A stretch of DNA of 35,281 nt. Origin: Candidatus Gottesmanbacteria bacterium RIFCSPLOWO2_01_FULL_43_11b (GTDB taxonomy: Bacteria; Patescibacteriota; Microgenomatia; UBA10105; UBA927). Location: contig MFJV01000001.1 in the NCBI GenBank assembly GCA_001780985.1, positions 784,829-820,109 on the forward strand, given 5' to 3'. This document shows, one piece after another, positions 1 through 7,338 of this stretch. Numbering within the stretch: the stretch's first letter is position 1; every line of letters begins with the position of its first letter. The notes below the pieces were generated by a model. That model saw only the letters and a list, made by a program, of their open reading frames with translations, was not told the origin of the DNA and ran no database searches. The position numbers and the translations under genes are program-made.

Positions 1-1
1 T

Positions 2-976
2 GCCAGTTATCAAAATAGCTCGCGAAGCGACGAAGGGACGTATATCGGCCATGGTAAGGCGGTAGAATTGGTGGATTCCATAACAGAGAACAAGATAGAC
101 GTCGTTGTCGTAAATGCAACAGTCAAACCCCGTCAGCTTATAGCACTTCACGATATCTTTATGAAATCGAATTCAAAAATAATCGTCTGGGACCGGGTGG
201 ATTTAATATTGGGAATTTTCGAAAGTCATGCAAAAACCGCAGAAGCCAAATTACAGATAAAGCTTGCAGCGATGCGTCATATGGGTCCGCGTATTTATGG
301 GATGGGGATGGTGCTTTCCCAACAAGGCGGTGGTATCGGGACGCGTGGAATTGGCGAGACAAACGTGGAGCTTATGAAACGCCATTGGGAGAGAGAGGTG
401 TCACATGTGCGTAAACAGCTCGGAAAAATCACCAAAACCCGCGTACAACAGATGGCAAACCGTAAACGGAATAATCTCCCCACGGTTTCCATCGTCGGCT
501 ATACCAATGCCGGCAAAACCACTCTGTTTAATCGTTTGTGCGGTAAAACAAATACCGTCAATGACGCACTCTTTGTAACGCTTGATAGTAGTGTGGGGAG
601 TCTGTACTTGCCGATACGTATGCAGGAGGTGTTCGTCACCGACACTATCGGATTTATCAAAAACCTTCCGACAGAGCTTATCGATGCGTTTACATCCACA
701 CTCATGGAAACTGTTCATGCGGATCTTATTTTGCATGTCATCGATTCAGAGGATCCTCTGGTTTGGGAAAAAGTTGCGGTCGTCATGGAGATACTTAAAA
801 GTATAGAAGCCGACAGCAAACCGATCATTTTTGTTTTAAACAAATCTGACCGGGTCGATGAGAAAAAAATTCATGAACTTAAACTTCGGTATGCGGATCT
901 TCACCCGCAGTCAATGAGCGCAAAGAATGGTGAAGGAACTGAATCACTCATCAAAACCATAGAGGAAATGCTATAA
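2..976 (+). CDS. hflX: GTPase HflX, 5' end cut off by window edge
   Basis: HflX is a ribosome-associated GTPase that splits or rescues stalled 70S ribosomes. The reading frame is open from base 2, before the TTG at 68, and the upstream codons encode a typical HflX stretch (TYIGHGKAVEL), so TTG 68 is not the true start and the gene begins outside the window. About 324 residues are visible. They include the N-terminal substrate-binding part with a glycine-rich linker (GGGIGTRGIGE), then the G domain: G1 GYTNAGKT (about 497-520), G3 DTIGFIKNLP (about 641-670), G4 NKSD (about 839-850) and G5 SAKNG. It ends soon after G5, so it lacks the longer C-terminal extension of some HflX proteins. The following gene is about 360 bases away and unrelated in function. 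The identification is secure. Confidence 0.95.
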   Translation, partial: ASYQNSSRSDEGTYIGHGKAVELVDSITENKIDVVVVNATVKPRQLIALHDIFMKSNSKIIVWDRVDLILGIFESHAKTAEAKLQIKLAAMRHMGPRIYGMGMVLSQQGGGIGTRGIGETNVELMKRHWEREVSHVRKQLGKITKTRVQQMANRKRNNLPTVSIVGYTNAGKTTLFNRLCGKTNTVNDALFVTLDSSVGSLYLPIRMQEVFVTDTIGFIKNLPTELIDAFTSTLMETVHADLILHVIDSEDPLVWEKVAVVMEILKSIEADSKPIIFVLNKSDRVDEKKIHELKLRYADLHPQSMSAKNGEGTESLIKTIEEML

Positions 977-1032
977 AGTGATACCCCAAAACCGAACCTG
1001 ATTTTCCCTATTTGATCGAATTTGAGCGTGAG

Positions 1033-1067
1033 CCTGCCTGCCGGCAGGTAGGACTTGCCTGCGCAGG
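1033..1067. repeat. Tandem GC-rich palindromes between hflX and the R-M locus
   Basis: Two neighbouring palindromes are visible: 1033-1052, centred on cctgccggcagg and extendable by a G:U pair, and 1058-1067, cctgcgcagg. Both share the CCTGC/GCAGG arms and are followed by TAGG(G). They are far richer in GC than the surroundings. Such palindromes are commonly scattered between genes in CPR genomes. In RNA they would form stable hairpins about 60 bases after hflX, but no clean U-run follows, so a terminator role is possible rather than shown. The rest of the gap (977-1336) holds only a doubtful short ORF and the R-M promoter. Confidence 0.7.
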
Positions 1068-1088
1068 TAGGGGGAGTAGTATGTAGGT

Positions 1089-1256
1089 ATGGCGTATAAA
1101 GAGGGTAACATAAGCGTAGGATTGTTTTGGGTGGAAAAATACTGGCGCTACCGGATCAGAATTCTCCGGTGTTCAGGCGGCTATATTTACGGACGGTATA
1201 TCTACTTGCCCTGGTGGGTAGGCATCATTTTCTACCCCAAATCATCAAAAAGGTGA
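1089..1256 (+). CDS. Possible small protein, 55 residues, unrecognised
   Basis: ATG 1089 opens a 55-codon frame ending at TGA 1254. It is preceded at 1070-1076 by a G-rich stretch that could act as a weak ribosome-binding site. The product is very rich in Tyr, Trp, Arg and Gly (for example EKYWRYRIRI and YIYLPWWVGI), a composition unlike random translation of AT-rich DNA, but it has no domain that I recognise. It could be a real small protein, a fragment of a larger decayed gene, or chance. An overlapping frame at 1127-1312 in another phase looks less protein-like. Confidence 0.25.
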   Translation: MAYKEGNISVGLFWVEKYWRYRIRILRCSGGYIYGRYIYLPWWVGIIFYPKSSKR

Positions 1257-1316
1257 CCGGGATAGTTTATCCTCTCCTCCCAAACCTAACTTTTCCCGTC
1301 AGAACTAGCTAGAAAG

Positions 1317-1325
1317 TGGTAAAAT
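1317..1325 (+). promoter_or_regulatory. Extended -10 promoter of the R-M gene
   Basis: TGGTAAAAT fits the extended -10 pattern TGnTANNNT. It lies 11 bases before ATG 1337, so transcription would start about 4 bases before that codon. This placement supports 1337, not 1499, as the original start of the restriction-methyltransferase gene. Confidence 0.5.
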
Positions 1326-1498
1326 AGATACAGATTATGTTGAATGACTATCTTTATGACATTTTTAAGACTTAGAAAACGAAAGATGCTACCGAACCAA
1401 GTTATTATCCCGATTTAAAAAAACTCCTTGTAAGCTACCTAGAAAAAAAAGGCAGAGTTCCTAATATCACCGTAAACCCCAAAAAGACTTCCGCGGGT

Positions 1499-3718
1499 AT
1501 GCCGGATTTCACTATTCGTAGAGGACACGAATTGATTGGCTATATTGAAGCTAAAGACCCCAAATATGAAGATTTAGACGCGTTACCCGCAAGAGATATA
1601 GAACAACTCGATCGTTACAAAGACAAACTTCCTAATCTTATCTTGACTAATTTTTTTGATTTTTGGTTGTGGCGAAAAGAGGAGAAACGGTGGATTAAAA
1701 AAGTGCGAATCGGTATGCCGAGAGTTTTCAATTCTCTAAGGATGGCTCCACCAGCGCAAAAGGAAGGTGAATTTTTTGATTTACTCACCGCGTTCTTTAA
1801 TTTCTACATCCCGGAAAGGAAAACAGCCCAATCTCTTGCCGAGGAACTAGCTGGAAGAGCCCAGCTTTTACGGCCATATATCATTGAACTTCTCACGGAT
1901 AATAAAGATGAAGAAATAGATCGAATATATCAGTCGTTTACTGAATTCCTTATTCCCGATCTCTCAAAAGACGATTTTGCTGACATTTACGCCCAGACAA
2001 TCACTTATGGATTATTTACTGCAAGATTATTGACTAAAAACGGGAGAGGGTTTAATCGTTTTGAAGCTCAATCTCTTTTGCCAAAGAATTTACCGCTTCT
2101 CTACCATACTTTTAATCTTATTTCCTCTAGCGCACTTCCAGAATCAATCGAATGGTTGGTTACTGAAATTACCACCGTTCTAGCAAATGCGGACATGGAA
2201 CAAATTAAGACTGAGTTAAATCTCCGTAAAGGTGTAGATGATCCCTTCGTCCATTTCTATGAAGATTTTTTGTCGGTATATGATCCCCAAAAAAGAGAAA
2301 AGCGTGGAGTTTACTATACGCCTTTTCCTGTCGTTTCTTATATCACTCGCTCAATTAACGAAATATTAAAAAACGATAGATTCTTCAACTTTAAAGAAGG
2401 GTTCGCGGATAAAAATGTTACTTGTCTGGATTTTGCTTCTGGAACTCTTACTTTCCCTGTTAACTCCATTAAAATCGCTCTTTCAGAATACAGTAAGTGG
2501 AATCCGGATTTAGGAGGGATTACCGGATTTATCAGAAATCACATCTTGAAAAATTTCTACGCTTTCGAGCTTTTAATGGCGCCTTATGTTTTAGGCCATC
2601 TCAAAACCTCATTATTGCTTCGTGAATATGATTATAACTTCAACTCCAGTGATAAAGATGATCGGTTTAATCTTTATCTCACAAATACTCTCGATTTCGA
2701 TCCAATAAAAGAAAGCAATCAACCTTTTACTTTTTACTTGTCAGAGGAAGGGAAAAACGCTTTAGAAGTTAAAAAAGACAAGCGAATATTAGTCGTTATG
2801 GGCAATCCGCCATATTCGGTAAGTTCCCAAAATGACACAGAGTTTACCCGTAAGGAAATGGCGCTATATAAAGAAGATGTTAGAGAGGAAAGGAATATTC
2901 AACTCTTATCTGATGACTATGTTAAGTTTATTCGATTCGCTCATTGGAAAATACAACAAGTTGGTTCCGGTGTAATTGGAGTGATTACTAAAAACACTTA
3001 TCTTTCAGTTTCTGCTTTTAAAGGCGTGAGGAAGAAACTCTTGGAATACTTCGATGATGTTTATGTCTTGAATCTTCACGGAAAACTTTATGAGAAAACA
3101 CCGGATGGCAAACCGGATGAAAATGTTTTTGATATAAGAGTAGGTGTTTCAATTCTATTTCTAGTAAAGAATGGCAAAAAGAAAGAGAAATACGCCAATC
3201 TCCACTTTGCTGAATTAAGAGGTGATAGACAATCAAAATACAACTATCTTAGTAGGGACTCGCTTAATACTACTAAATGGGAGGAATTAGAGATTGACGA
3301 AGAATACTTCTTTTTTGAAAAGAAAGAATTTGAGCATAGTGACATGTACAAGAAATTTATTAAAATAAACCAAATTTTCGGTACAGGTAATCCTGTAAAA
3401 GATCAAGGGACATATTGGTCGAGTGGAGTAAAAACAAATAGGGATTTTTTACTTACTGACAACGACGAAATGAGATTAAAGAGGAGGATATCTGACCTTC
3501 AAGATTTACAAAGGTCATCCGATGAAGAAATCAAGCTTATATATGAATTAAAAGATGATAATTACTGGCAAACTTCGAGAGAAAGAAGAAAGTTAAGCGG
3601 GATAAATATCGACGATAACATTTATCCCTACTTTTATAAACCTTTCTCGCCAAGATTTATTTATTATCAGCCGAATCTAATCGAAATCCACAGGGGGGGG
3701 GAGCTAGTAAGAATGTGA
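1499..3718 (+). CDS. Restriction-methyltransferase, N-terminal and catalytic fragment
   Basis: This is the longest open part of the broken gene, 739 residues from ATG 1499. The PD-(D/E)xK nuclease signature is split as PDF (residues 2-4) and EAK (about 16-18), followed by QLDRYKDKLPNLILTN, typical of nuclease domains in type IIG enzymes. Methyltransferase motif I appears as LDFASGTLTF (around residue 311), a variant of the usual DPAxGTGTF. Whether this is normal for the subfamily or degraded needs an alignment. Motif IV is NPPY (residues 436-439). Later blocks such as DDYVKFIRFAHWKI and DENVFDIRVGVSI are typical of ISP/IIG methylases. If translated from 1499 the product lacks about 54 N-terminal residues and the last quarter of the enzyme. 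The final residues after the G run (ELVRM) are out of frame. Confidence 0.75.
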   Translation: MPDFTIRRGHELIGYIEAKDPKYEDLDALPARDIEQLDRYKDKLPNLILTNFFDFWLWRKEEKRWIKKVRIGMPRVFNSLRMAPPAQKEGEFFDLLTAFFNFYIPERKTAQSLAEELAGRAQLLRPYIIELLTDNKDEEIDRIYQSFTEFLIPDLSKDDFADIYAQTITYGLFTARLLTKNGRGFNRFEAQSLLPKNLPLLYHTFNLISSSALPESIEWLVTEITTVLANADMEQIKTELNLRKGVDDPFVHFYEDFLSVYDPQKREKRGVYYTPFPVVSYITRSINEILKNDRFFNFKEGFADKNVTCLDFASGTLTFPVNSIKIALSEYSKWNPDLGGITGFIRNHILKNFYAFELLMAPYVLGHLKTSLLLREYDYNFNSSDKDDRFNLYLTNTLDFDPIKESNQPFTFYLSEEGKNALEVKKDKRILVVMGNPPYSVSSQNDTEFTRKEMALYKEDVREERNIQLLSDDYVKFIRFAHWKIQQVGSGVIGVITKNTYLSVSAFKGVRKKLLEYFDDVYVLNLHGKLYEKTPDGKPDENVFDIRVGVSILFLVKNGKKKEKYANLHFAELRGDRQSKYNYLSRDSLNTTKWEELEIDEEYFFFEKKEFEHSDMYKKFIKINQIFGTGNPVKDQGTYWSSGVKTNRDFLLTDNDEMRLKRRISDLQDLQRSSDEEIKLIYELKDDNYWQTSRERRKLSGINIDDNIYPYFYKPFSPRFIYYQPNLIEIHRGGELVRM
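3693..3701 (+). repeat. Homopolymer of nine G inside the R-M gene
   Basis: Nine consecutive G lie between His and Glu/Ala codons of the methyltransferase. With nine the frame ends 15 bases later; with eight the two halves join without a gap. Long G runs in restriction-modification genes are known phase-variation switches through slipped-strand mispairing. They are also a common site of sequencing or assembly error. Confidence 0.85.
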
Positions 3719-4494
3719 TGAAAAATTTCTTTGTGAGAGGATTAAACTTAAGTCTAATTCTAAAAAAACGCTTTAATGAAAAATCGTATGCCCACTGTTT
3801 CGTTTCTGATACTCTTGTTGATATTAATTTTCTAAGCGGACAAACATATGTTTTCCCTTTGTTCATCGATGGTGAGTTACAGTTAGCCCTTGATTTTGAA
3901 TCAAATGGTAGAAAGCCGAATTTTTCCAATAATTTTCAAGACGTTATCAAAATAACTTATAAAGAGATTCCGAATCCACAAGATATTTTTGCGTATATTT
4001 ACGCTGTATTAAATTGTAATATTTATCGAAAAAAATATATTACCTCTTTGGTAAATGACTTTCCTCGAATTCCCTTTACATCGAATTATCAGCTATTTAA
4101 AAGCGTTTCAAAATTAGGAAACGAATTAATCTCTTTACATTTACTCAACAATGATTGTCTTAATAATCCTGTCGCTAAATTCTTTGGTAAAGATTCCGAG
4201 TTGGTGAAATCCAAAGCTATTTATAAAGACGGTAAGTTGTTTGTTAATGAAACTCAGTATTTTGAAAAGGTCGAAAAAGAAATATGGGAGTTCCACGTTG
4301 GTGGCTATCAGGTATTAGACAAATGGTTTAAAGATAGAATTGGTAAACATTTAGACGATGATGATATCCGCCACGTTTGTAAAGTCATCACAGCTATTTC
4401 GAAAACATTAGATGTTCAAAATGAGATTGATAAGTTATATATCGAGTTAGAGAATAGTCTAATAAAAACTCCACAAAAAGCTAATGAGGTATAA
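3715..4494 (+). CDS. Restriction-methyltransferase, C-terminal target-recognition fragment
   Basis: This frame continues the enzyme in the -1 phase relative to 1499-3718. The GTG at 3715 is simply the first start-like codon after the frameshift and is not a convincing start; the frame also covers the upstream residues RGGASKN. The sequence carries features expected at the end of ISP/IIG methylases: HCFVSDTLVD, a YVFPLFID strand near the start, and a conserved closing block with GGYQVLDKWFKDR and a helical tail (CKVITAISKTLDVQNEIDKLY). This region normally reads the DNA target. Alone it has no catalytic residues. It could be made only by re-initiation at the overlapping stop/start (ATG TGA TG) or when the G run has eight G. 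Confidence 0.7.
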   Translation: MMKNFFVRGLNLSLILKKRFNEKSYAHCFVSDTLVDINFLSGQTYVFPLFIDGELQLALDFESNGRKPNFSNNFQDVIKITYKEIPNPQDIFAYIYAVLNCNIYRKKYITSLVNDFPRIPFTSNYQLFKSVSKLGNELISLHLLNNDCLNNPVAKFFGKDSELVKSKAIYKDGKLFVNETQYFEKVEKEIWEFHVGGYQVLDKWFKDRIGKHLDDDDIRHVCKVITAISKTLDVQNEIDKLYIELENSLIKTPQKANEV

Positions 4495-4524
4495 TCTTGA
4501 AAAAGCAATATTTTCATCACAGAC

Positions 4525-5010
4525 ATGAAAAGAAGGAAGAGATATCGTAGGCATTTTCGAAGAACCCGTCGATCTGAGAGTTTAAGAAACCTATTACTTG
4601 CAGTTACACAAAAGAAAACTGATTTACGGAAAGTCAAATTAGTAAGTCATTATTTCACATTAAGTCCACAACGAGACGAGCGAGTAACTTATGTGTATAA
4701 AGTGAACGTTGAAGATGATAGCGATGTGGTAGAGATTACCTGCGTATCATATGATTTATTACTTGAAAACGAATGGATAACAGTTGTATACTATGATAGT
4801 CATCATGGTGGTATACTGCATAGGCATGAGGATCATAATTTAGTAAAGAATACAGAAATTGTTTCGAGTGAGCGAATCAAGAAAAAGGGAACTCAAAAAC
4901 AACTGCTTACATGGGTAATACATGATCTTACGCATAGCTACCTGTCTTATAAAAATAGATTTTTGCGGATTAACAAAAAGTATCTTCAAAGGAAAAGTAT
5001 AACCGTTTGA
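4525..5010 (+). CDS. His-rich hypothetical protein, possible partner of the DUF5647-like gene
   Basis: The product has 161 residues and no function that I can assign. It opens with a very basic segment (MKRRKRYRRHFRRTRR), then a mixed alpha/beta domain in which an acidic strand pair leads to a conserved-looking block WITVVYYDSHHGGILHRH. The pattern YD-x-HGG-x(2)-HxH recalls the closing motif of TumE/DUF6516-type and DUF7718-type small proteins, which belong to or are suspected of toxin-antitoxin modules. This is resemblance only. It begins 30 bases after the R-M gene and is followed after 30 bases by a DUF5647-like gene on the same strand, suggesting a two-gene unit within a defence island. 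ATG 4525 is the only sensible start. No signal peptide or membrane segment is seen. Confidence 0.6.
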   Translation: MKRRKRYRRHFRRTRRSESLRNLLLAVTQKKTDLRKVKLVSHYFTLSPQRDERVTYVYKVNVEDDSDVVEITCVSYDLLLENEWITVVYYDSHHGGILHRHEDHNLVKNTEIVSSERIKKKGTQKQLLTWVIHDLTHSYLSYKNRFLRINKKYLQRKSITV

Positions 5011-5040
5011 TTTAAAATAACGAGCATAAGGAAGAAGTCT

Positions 5041-5292
5041 ATGTCTAAAGCAAAAATCATTTTTAAAAATATTAGCCTATCTGAGAAGTTTTCATTGTAT
5101 TACTTAGACAATCCAAATTTATTTGTGGATTTTCCTAATAATGCCTCAATAGTTATTTTTAGCAAATCAGATAATGAACTGAATAAATCTAATGATAAGA
5201 TACTCAAAGATTTAATTCAGGAGGGCACGGAGGTCGTAAAAGTTCAGGAAACTTCTGATCAGAACACACCTTGGAGATTTTCTTCGCCTTAA
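5041..5292 (+). CDS. DUF5647-like small protein
   Basis: The product has 83 residues. The pattern KNISLSEKFSLYYLDNPNL, then FPNNASIVIFSKSDNEL, then a short helix and a strand EGTEVVKVQ, matches my knowledge of the DUF5647 family (small cytoplasmic proteins of unknown function, common in Patescibacteria). The start codon is supported by a purine-rich stretch (aaggaag) about 6 bases upstream. It lies directly downstream of the His-rich gene 4525-5010, so the two may form an operon. A toxin-antitoxin or antidote role is an inference from this pairing and from the island context. The last residues (SDQNTPWRFSSP) look unstructured. Confidence 0.65.
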   Translation: MSKAKIIFKNISLSEKFSLYYLDNPNLFVDFPNNASIVIFSKSDNELNKSNDKILKDLIQEGTEVVKVQETSDQNTPWRFSSP

Positions 5293-5383
5293 CTAACAAC
5301 GCTCAGTTCTTGAAGTTTTTCTTGTAGCATTCTGATAATCCACACAAACTGAACGAGGATTAGGAGATTTTGACGCCCCGCAG

Positions 5384-5389
5384 TATAAT
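5384..5389 (+). promoter_or_regulatory. -10 box before the EVE-nuclease gene
   Basis: A perfect TATAAT lies 22 bases before ATG 5412. No good -35 is visible at the right distance. Its position downstream of the alternative TTG start (5370) favours 5412 as the real start, with a short leader of about 16 bases. Confidence 0.4.
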
Positions 5390-5411
5390 CCTCCTCAGAA
5401 ATCTCTCAGAT

Positions 5412-6269
5412 ATGAATTATTACGTTTTTCAAGTCTCGGATCAATCAAAATACGGTAAACAAAGAACAGCCCACGAGGTTTTCGATTTTCTTGTAAAAGA
5501 ACGAAAAGCGTGGGGTTTTGGGTATCATACAGCTAACCGCAAGGCTATTCAAAAAGGAGATAAAGCTCTTTTCTATCTTACTGGATTAGATAATCAAGTT
5601 TTTGTGGGTGCAGCTACATTGAAATCAGCTGCATATAAAGATGCTACCAAAGAATCAGTAGACTGGTATTTGGATCCAGAAACTCTCCGTATTGACTTAG
5701 AGGACGTGATTATTTTTCCAGAACCAAAATCACGAAAGGAATTTAAGAGCATAGAATGGAGACCCGTACAAGGTGGGTCAGGTAAGATTTCGGAACGAGA
5801 TTATTTGATTATTATGGGTTTACAGCCCGATGCGTTTAGCAAACAGGCGGAACCACAAGAGGAGATGGAATTTGCACTCGAAAAATATCTTGAGGATTTT
5901 ATCTGGGATAATTGGGATAAAATTGATTTTGATGAAAAGTTATATAAATTTACCGATGGCGACGGTAATGAAGGGAAACAATACTACACCGATGAGGCAG
6001 GATATATTGATATTCTTGCAAAAGATAGCAAAGGTAACTTCGTAGTATTTGAGCTCAAAAAAGGAAGAAAAAATGATGAAGTAATCGGTCAGATTTTGCG
6101 TTATATTGGCTGGGTAAGGAACAATCTTGCAACCAAAGGGGAGCAAGTTCGCGGCATAATCATTGTTGGATCGAAAGATTCCAAATTAGAGTATGCATTA
6201 CAGGAGATTTCGAATCTCGTAAGTGTTAAGCTTTACAAAATTACTTTTAAGATAGAAAAATATTCGTAG
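5412..6269 (+). CDS. EVE-like domain fused to a PD-(D/E)xK (DUF91/NucS-like) nuclease; candidate type IV restriction enzyme
   Basis: The product has 285 residues. Residues 1 to about 130 look like an EVE/PUA-like fold: it begins MNYYVFQVSD and has the typical WGFGYHTANRKAIQKGDKALFYLTG core and FVGAATLKS strand. EVE domains are known to bind modified bases and are often fused to effectors in modification-dependent restriction. Residues of about 155 to 285 resemble the C-terminal nuclease of NucS/DUF91 proteins: LEDFIWDNWDKIDF, then GYIDILAKDSKGNFVVFELKKG and GQILRYIGWV, giving the D...ExK...Q active-site pattern. A frame extension to TTG 5370 exists, but the -10 box and the domain boundary favour ATG 5412. 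The gene lies in the island after the R-M gene. The nuclease assignment is strong; the type IV role is an inference. Confidence 0.8.
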   Translation: MNYYVFQVSDQSKYGKQRTAHEVFDFLVKERKAWGFGYHTANRKAIQKGDKALFYLTGLDNQVFVGAATLKSAAYKDATKESVDWYLDPETLRIDLEDVIIFPEPKSRKEFKSIEWRPVQGGSGKISERDYLIIMGLQPDAFSKQAEPQEEMEFALEKYLEDFIWDNWDKIDFDEKLYKFTDGDGNEGKQYYTDEAGYIDILAKDSKGNFVVFELKKGRKNDEVIGQILRYIGWVRNNLATKGEQVRGIIIVGSKDSKLEYALQEISNLVSVKLYKITFKIEKYS

Positions 6270-6307
6270 GTGGTCTACTAGCATTGTTAGCATGCCTATT
6301 GGTCATT

Positions 6308-6979
6308 ATGTACAAACTCTCTCCATCCGAATTTGCCTATTTATATGAGGAGTGTAAGCTGTGCTACTTCCTCAAAATTAAGCAGGGAATTGAGCGCCCA
6401 AAGTCACCGTTTCCGGGAGTTTTTTCTGCATTAAATACCCGTCTCCAGGGCGCTTTGATCGGAAATGATTTGCGTAAGCTTTCGTCGGTTTTACCTGAGG
6501 GGACAGTTGAGAGCCAGGAAGGATTTATTGAATCTCAACAAGTTACAAATACGAATGTGTACATCAAAGGCAAATATGATCTTCTTGTTCGTCAACCCGA
6601 CAACACGTACTTAATTGTTGACTTTAAGATCAGTCAGCCGAGTGAAGAGAAAATTGCAAAGTATCAAAGACAGCTGCAAGCTTATCACTATGCATTTGAA
6701 CATCCCGCTCGGGGAGAGGCGAAAAACATCACGAAATTGGGCCTTATTATCATGTATCCGGATCAGGTGAAATTTAACGATGGTCAAGCTAGCATCACTT
6801 TTCCTCCGCAGTGGATGGAGATTGACATTAAAAAGGATTCGTTTTTGGAGTTTATGAAAGGAGTTCATACACTTCTGGAAGGTCCACCGCCATCTGAAAA
6901 TCCGAATTGCCGGTGGTGTAAATACCGCCACATCGGAGAAAAACTCACGCACCCGCAGCAAACAGACATTCCGTTTTAA
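6308..6979 (+). CDS. PD-(D/E)xK nuclease of the Cas4/RecB type with a probable Fe-S cluster
   Basis: The product has 223 residues. It begins MYKLSPSEFAYLYEECKLC, the usual opening of RecB/Cas4-like nucleases, with a CxxC near residues 17-20. The catalytic pattern follows: GKYDLLV (Asp), YLIVDFKIS (D-x-K) and YQRQLQAYHYAFE (the QxxxY motif). Near the C-terminus NCRWCKYR supplies a second CxxC. Four cysteines in this layout hold a 4Fe-4S cluster in Cas4 and AddB. Such enzymes process DNA ends or cleave single strands. No CRISPR array or other cas gene is present, so it is probably a stand-alone nuclease. ATG 6308 is preferred over the upstream TTG 6284 because homologous sequence starts at MYKLSPSEF. 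The 3' end overlaps the convergent toxin gene by 4 bases. Confidence 0.8.
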   Translation: MYKLSPSEFAYLYEECKLCYFLKIKQGIERPKSPFPGVFSALNTRLQGALIGNDLRKLSSVLPEGTVESQEGFIESQQVTNTNVYIKGKYDLLVRQPDNTYLIVDFKISQPSEEKIAKYQRQLQAYHYAFEHPARGEAKNITKLGLIIMYPDQVKFNDGQASITFPPQWMEIDIKKDSFLEFMKGVHTLLEGPPPSENPNCRWCKYRHIGEKLTHPQQTDIPF

Positions 6980-7338
6980 ATTTTTATCGCCTTTCCTCGG
7001 TAATCATCCGGATCTTTGTTAGACAAAAATTTACAAACTAGTCGATCTATTTCCTGATTTGAGTGTTGAGACTCTATACCGAGTATCCCTGGTTTTCCTT
7101 TTTTTACTAATTTTTTGAAGTCTTTGAAATTGACGGTTAACACGAATCTATTTTCTTTAACCGCTTTTTGATAGATTTCTTCATCAGAGCACGTGGGTGG
7201 AAATCTATATGTATGAACAATATGAGTGAGGTTAGCTTTTTTTGAGAGTGAAGGAAATGACGAGGAACGTGCAAAGGCTGAATCTAAAAGAATTTTAAAT
7301 TTTCGTCTTTTCTTTTTTGACGGACTATTATGCTGCAA
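6976..7338 (-). CDS. DUF5615 PIN-like toxin
   Basis: The product has 120 residues. The core fits the DUF5615 PIN-like family: ILLDSAFA near the N-terminus (usually LLDENL), then the hallmark SDEEIYQKAVKENRFVLTVN with FKDF, and a final GILGI strand. PIN-fold members are metal-dependent RNases that form toxin-antitoxin pairs with DUF433 proteins. The gene follows the DUF433 gene with an 11-base overlap (7328-7338), so the two are translationally linked. The basic extension before ILLDS (PSKKKRRKFK) suggests that the start could lie a few codons later. The first-motif Asp-Glu is Asp-Ser here, which may weaken the active site. The pair runs opposite to all neighbouring island genes. Confidence 0.8.
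   Translation of the reverse strand: MQHNSPSKKKRRKFKILLDSAFARSSSFPSLSKKANLTHIVHTYRFPPTCSDEEIYQKAVKENRFVLTVNFKDFKKLVKKGKPGILGIESQHSNQEIDRLVCKFLSNKDPDDYRGKAIKI

Larger units (their letters stand above)
1337..4494 (+). pseudogene. Type IIG/ISP-like restriction-methyltransferase, interrupted by a stop and a frameshift
   Basis: Read as one gene, 1337-4494 encodes about 1,050 residues in the order of a single-chain restriction-modification enzyme: N-terminal PD-(D/E)xK nuclease, helical linker, N6-adenine methyltransferase, C-terminal target-recognition region. Two lesions break it. A TAG at 1373-1375 is in frame with ATG 1337, and the family-like sequence continues straight after it (YYPDLKKLLVSYLEKKGR). 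A run of nine G at 3693-3701 shifts the frame so that the first part stops at 3716-3718. Removing one G gives a seamless join (HRGGASKNVMKNFFVRG). The second part keeps typical C-terminal motifs (WEFHVGGYQVLDKWFKDR). There is no helicase domain, unlike classical type ISP enzymes. The gene may be decayed, phase-variable at the G run, or affected by sequence error. Confidence 0.8.

Noticed and set aside
1127-1312. 61-codon plus-strand ORF in the hflX-R-M gap
   Set aside because: There is no ribosome-binding site or recognisable composition; the other phase (1089-1256) is more protein-like, and even that is doubtful.
5370-5411. Promoter formed by TTGACG (5370) and TATAAT (5384)
   Set aside because: The spacer is only 8 bases, too short for a -35/-10 pair; only the -10 box was kept.
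6308-6979. Cas4 as part of a CRISPR-Cas locus
   Set aside because: No repeat-spacer array and no cas1, cas2 or effector gene is present in the window.
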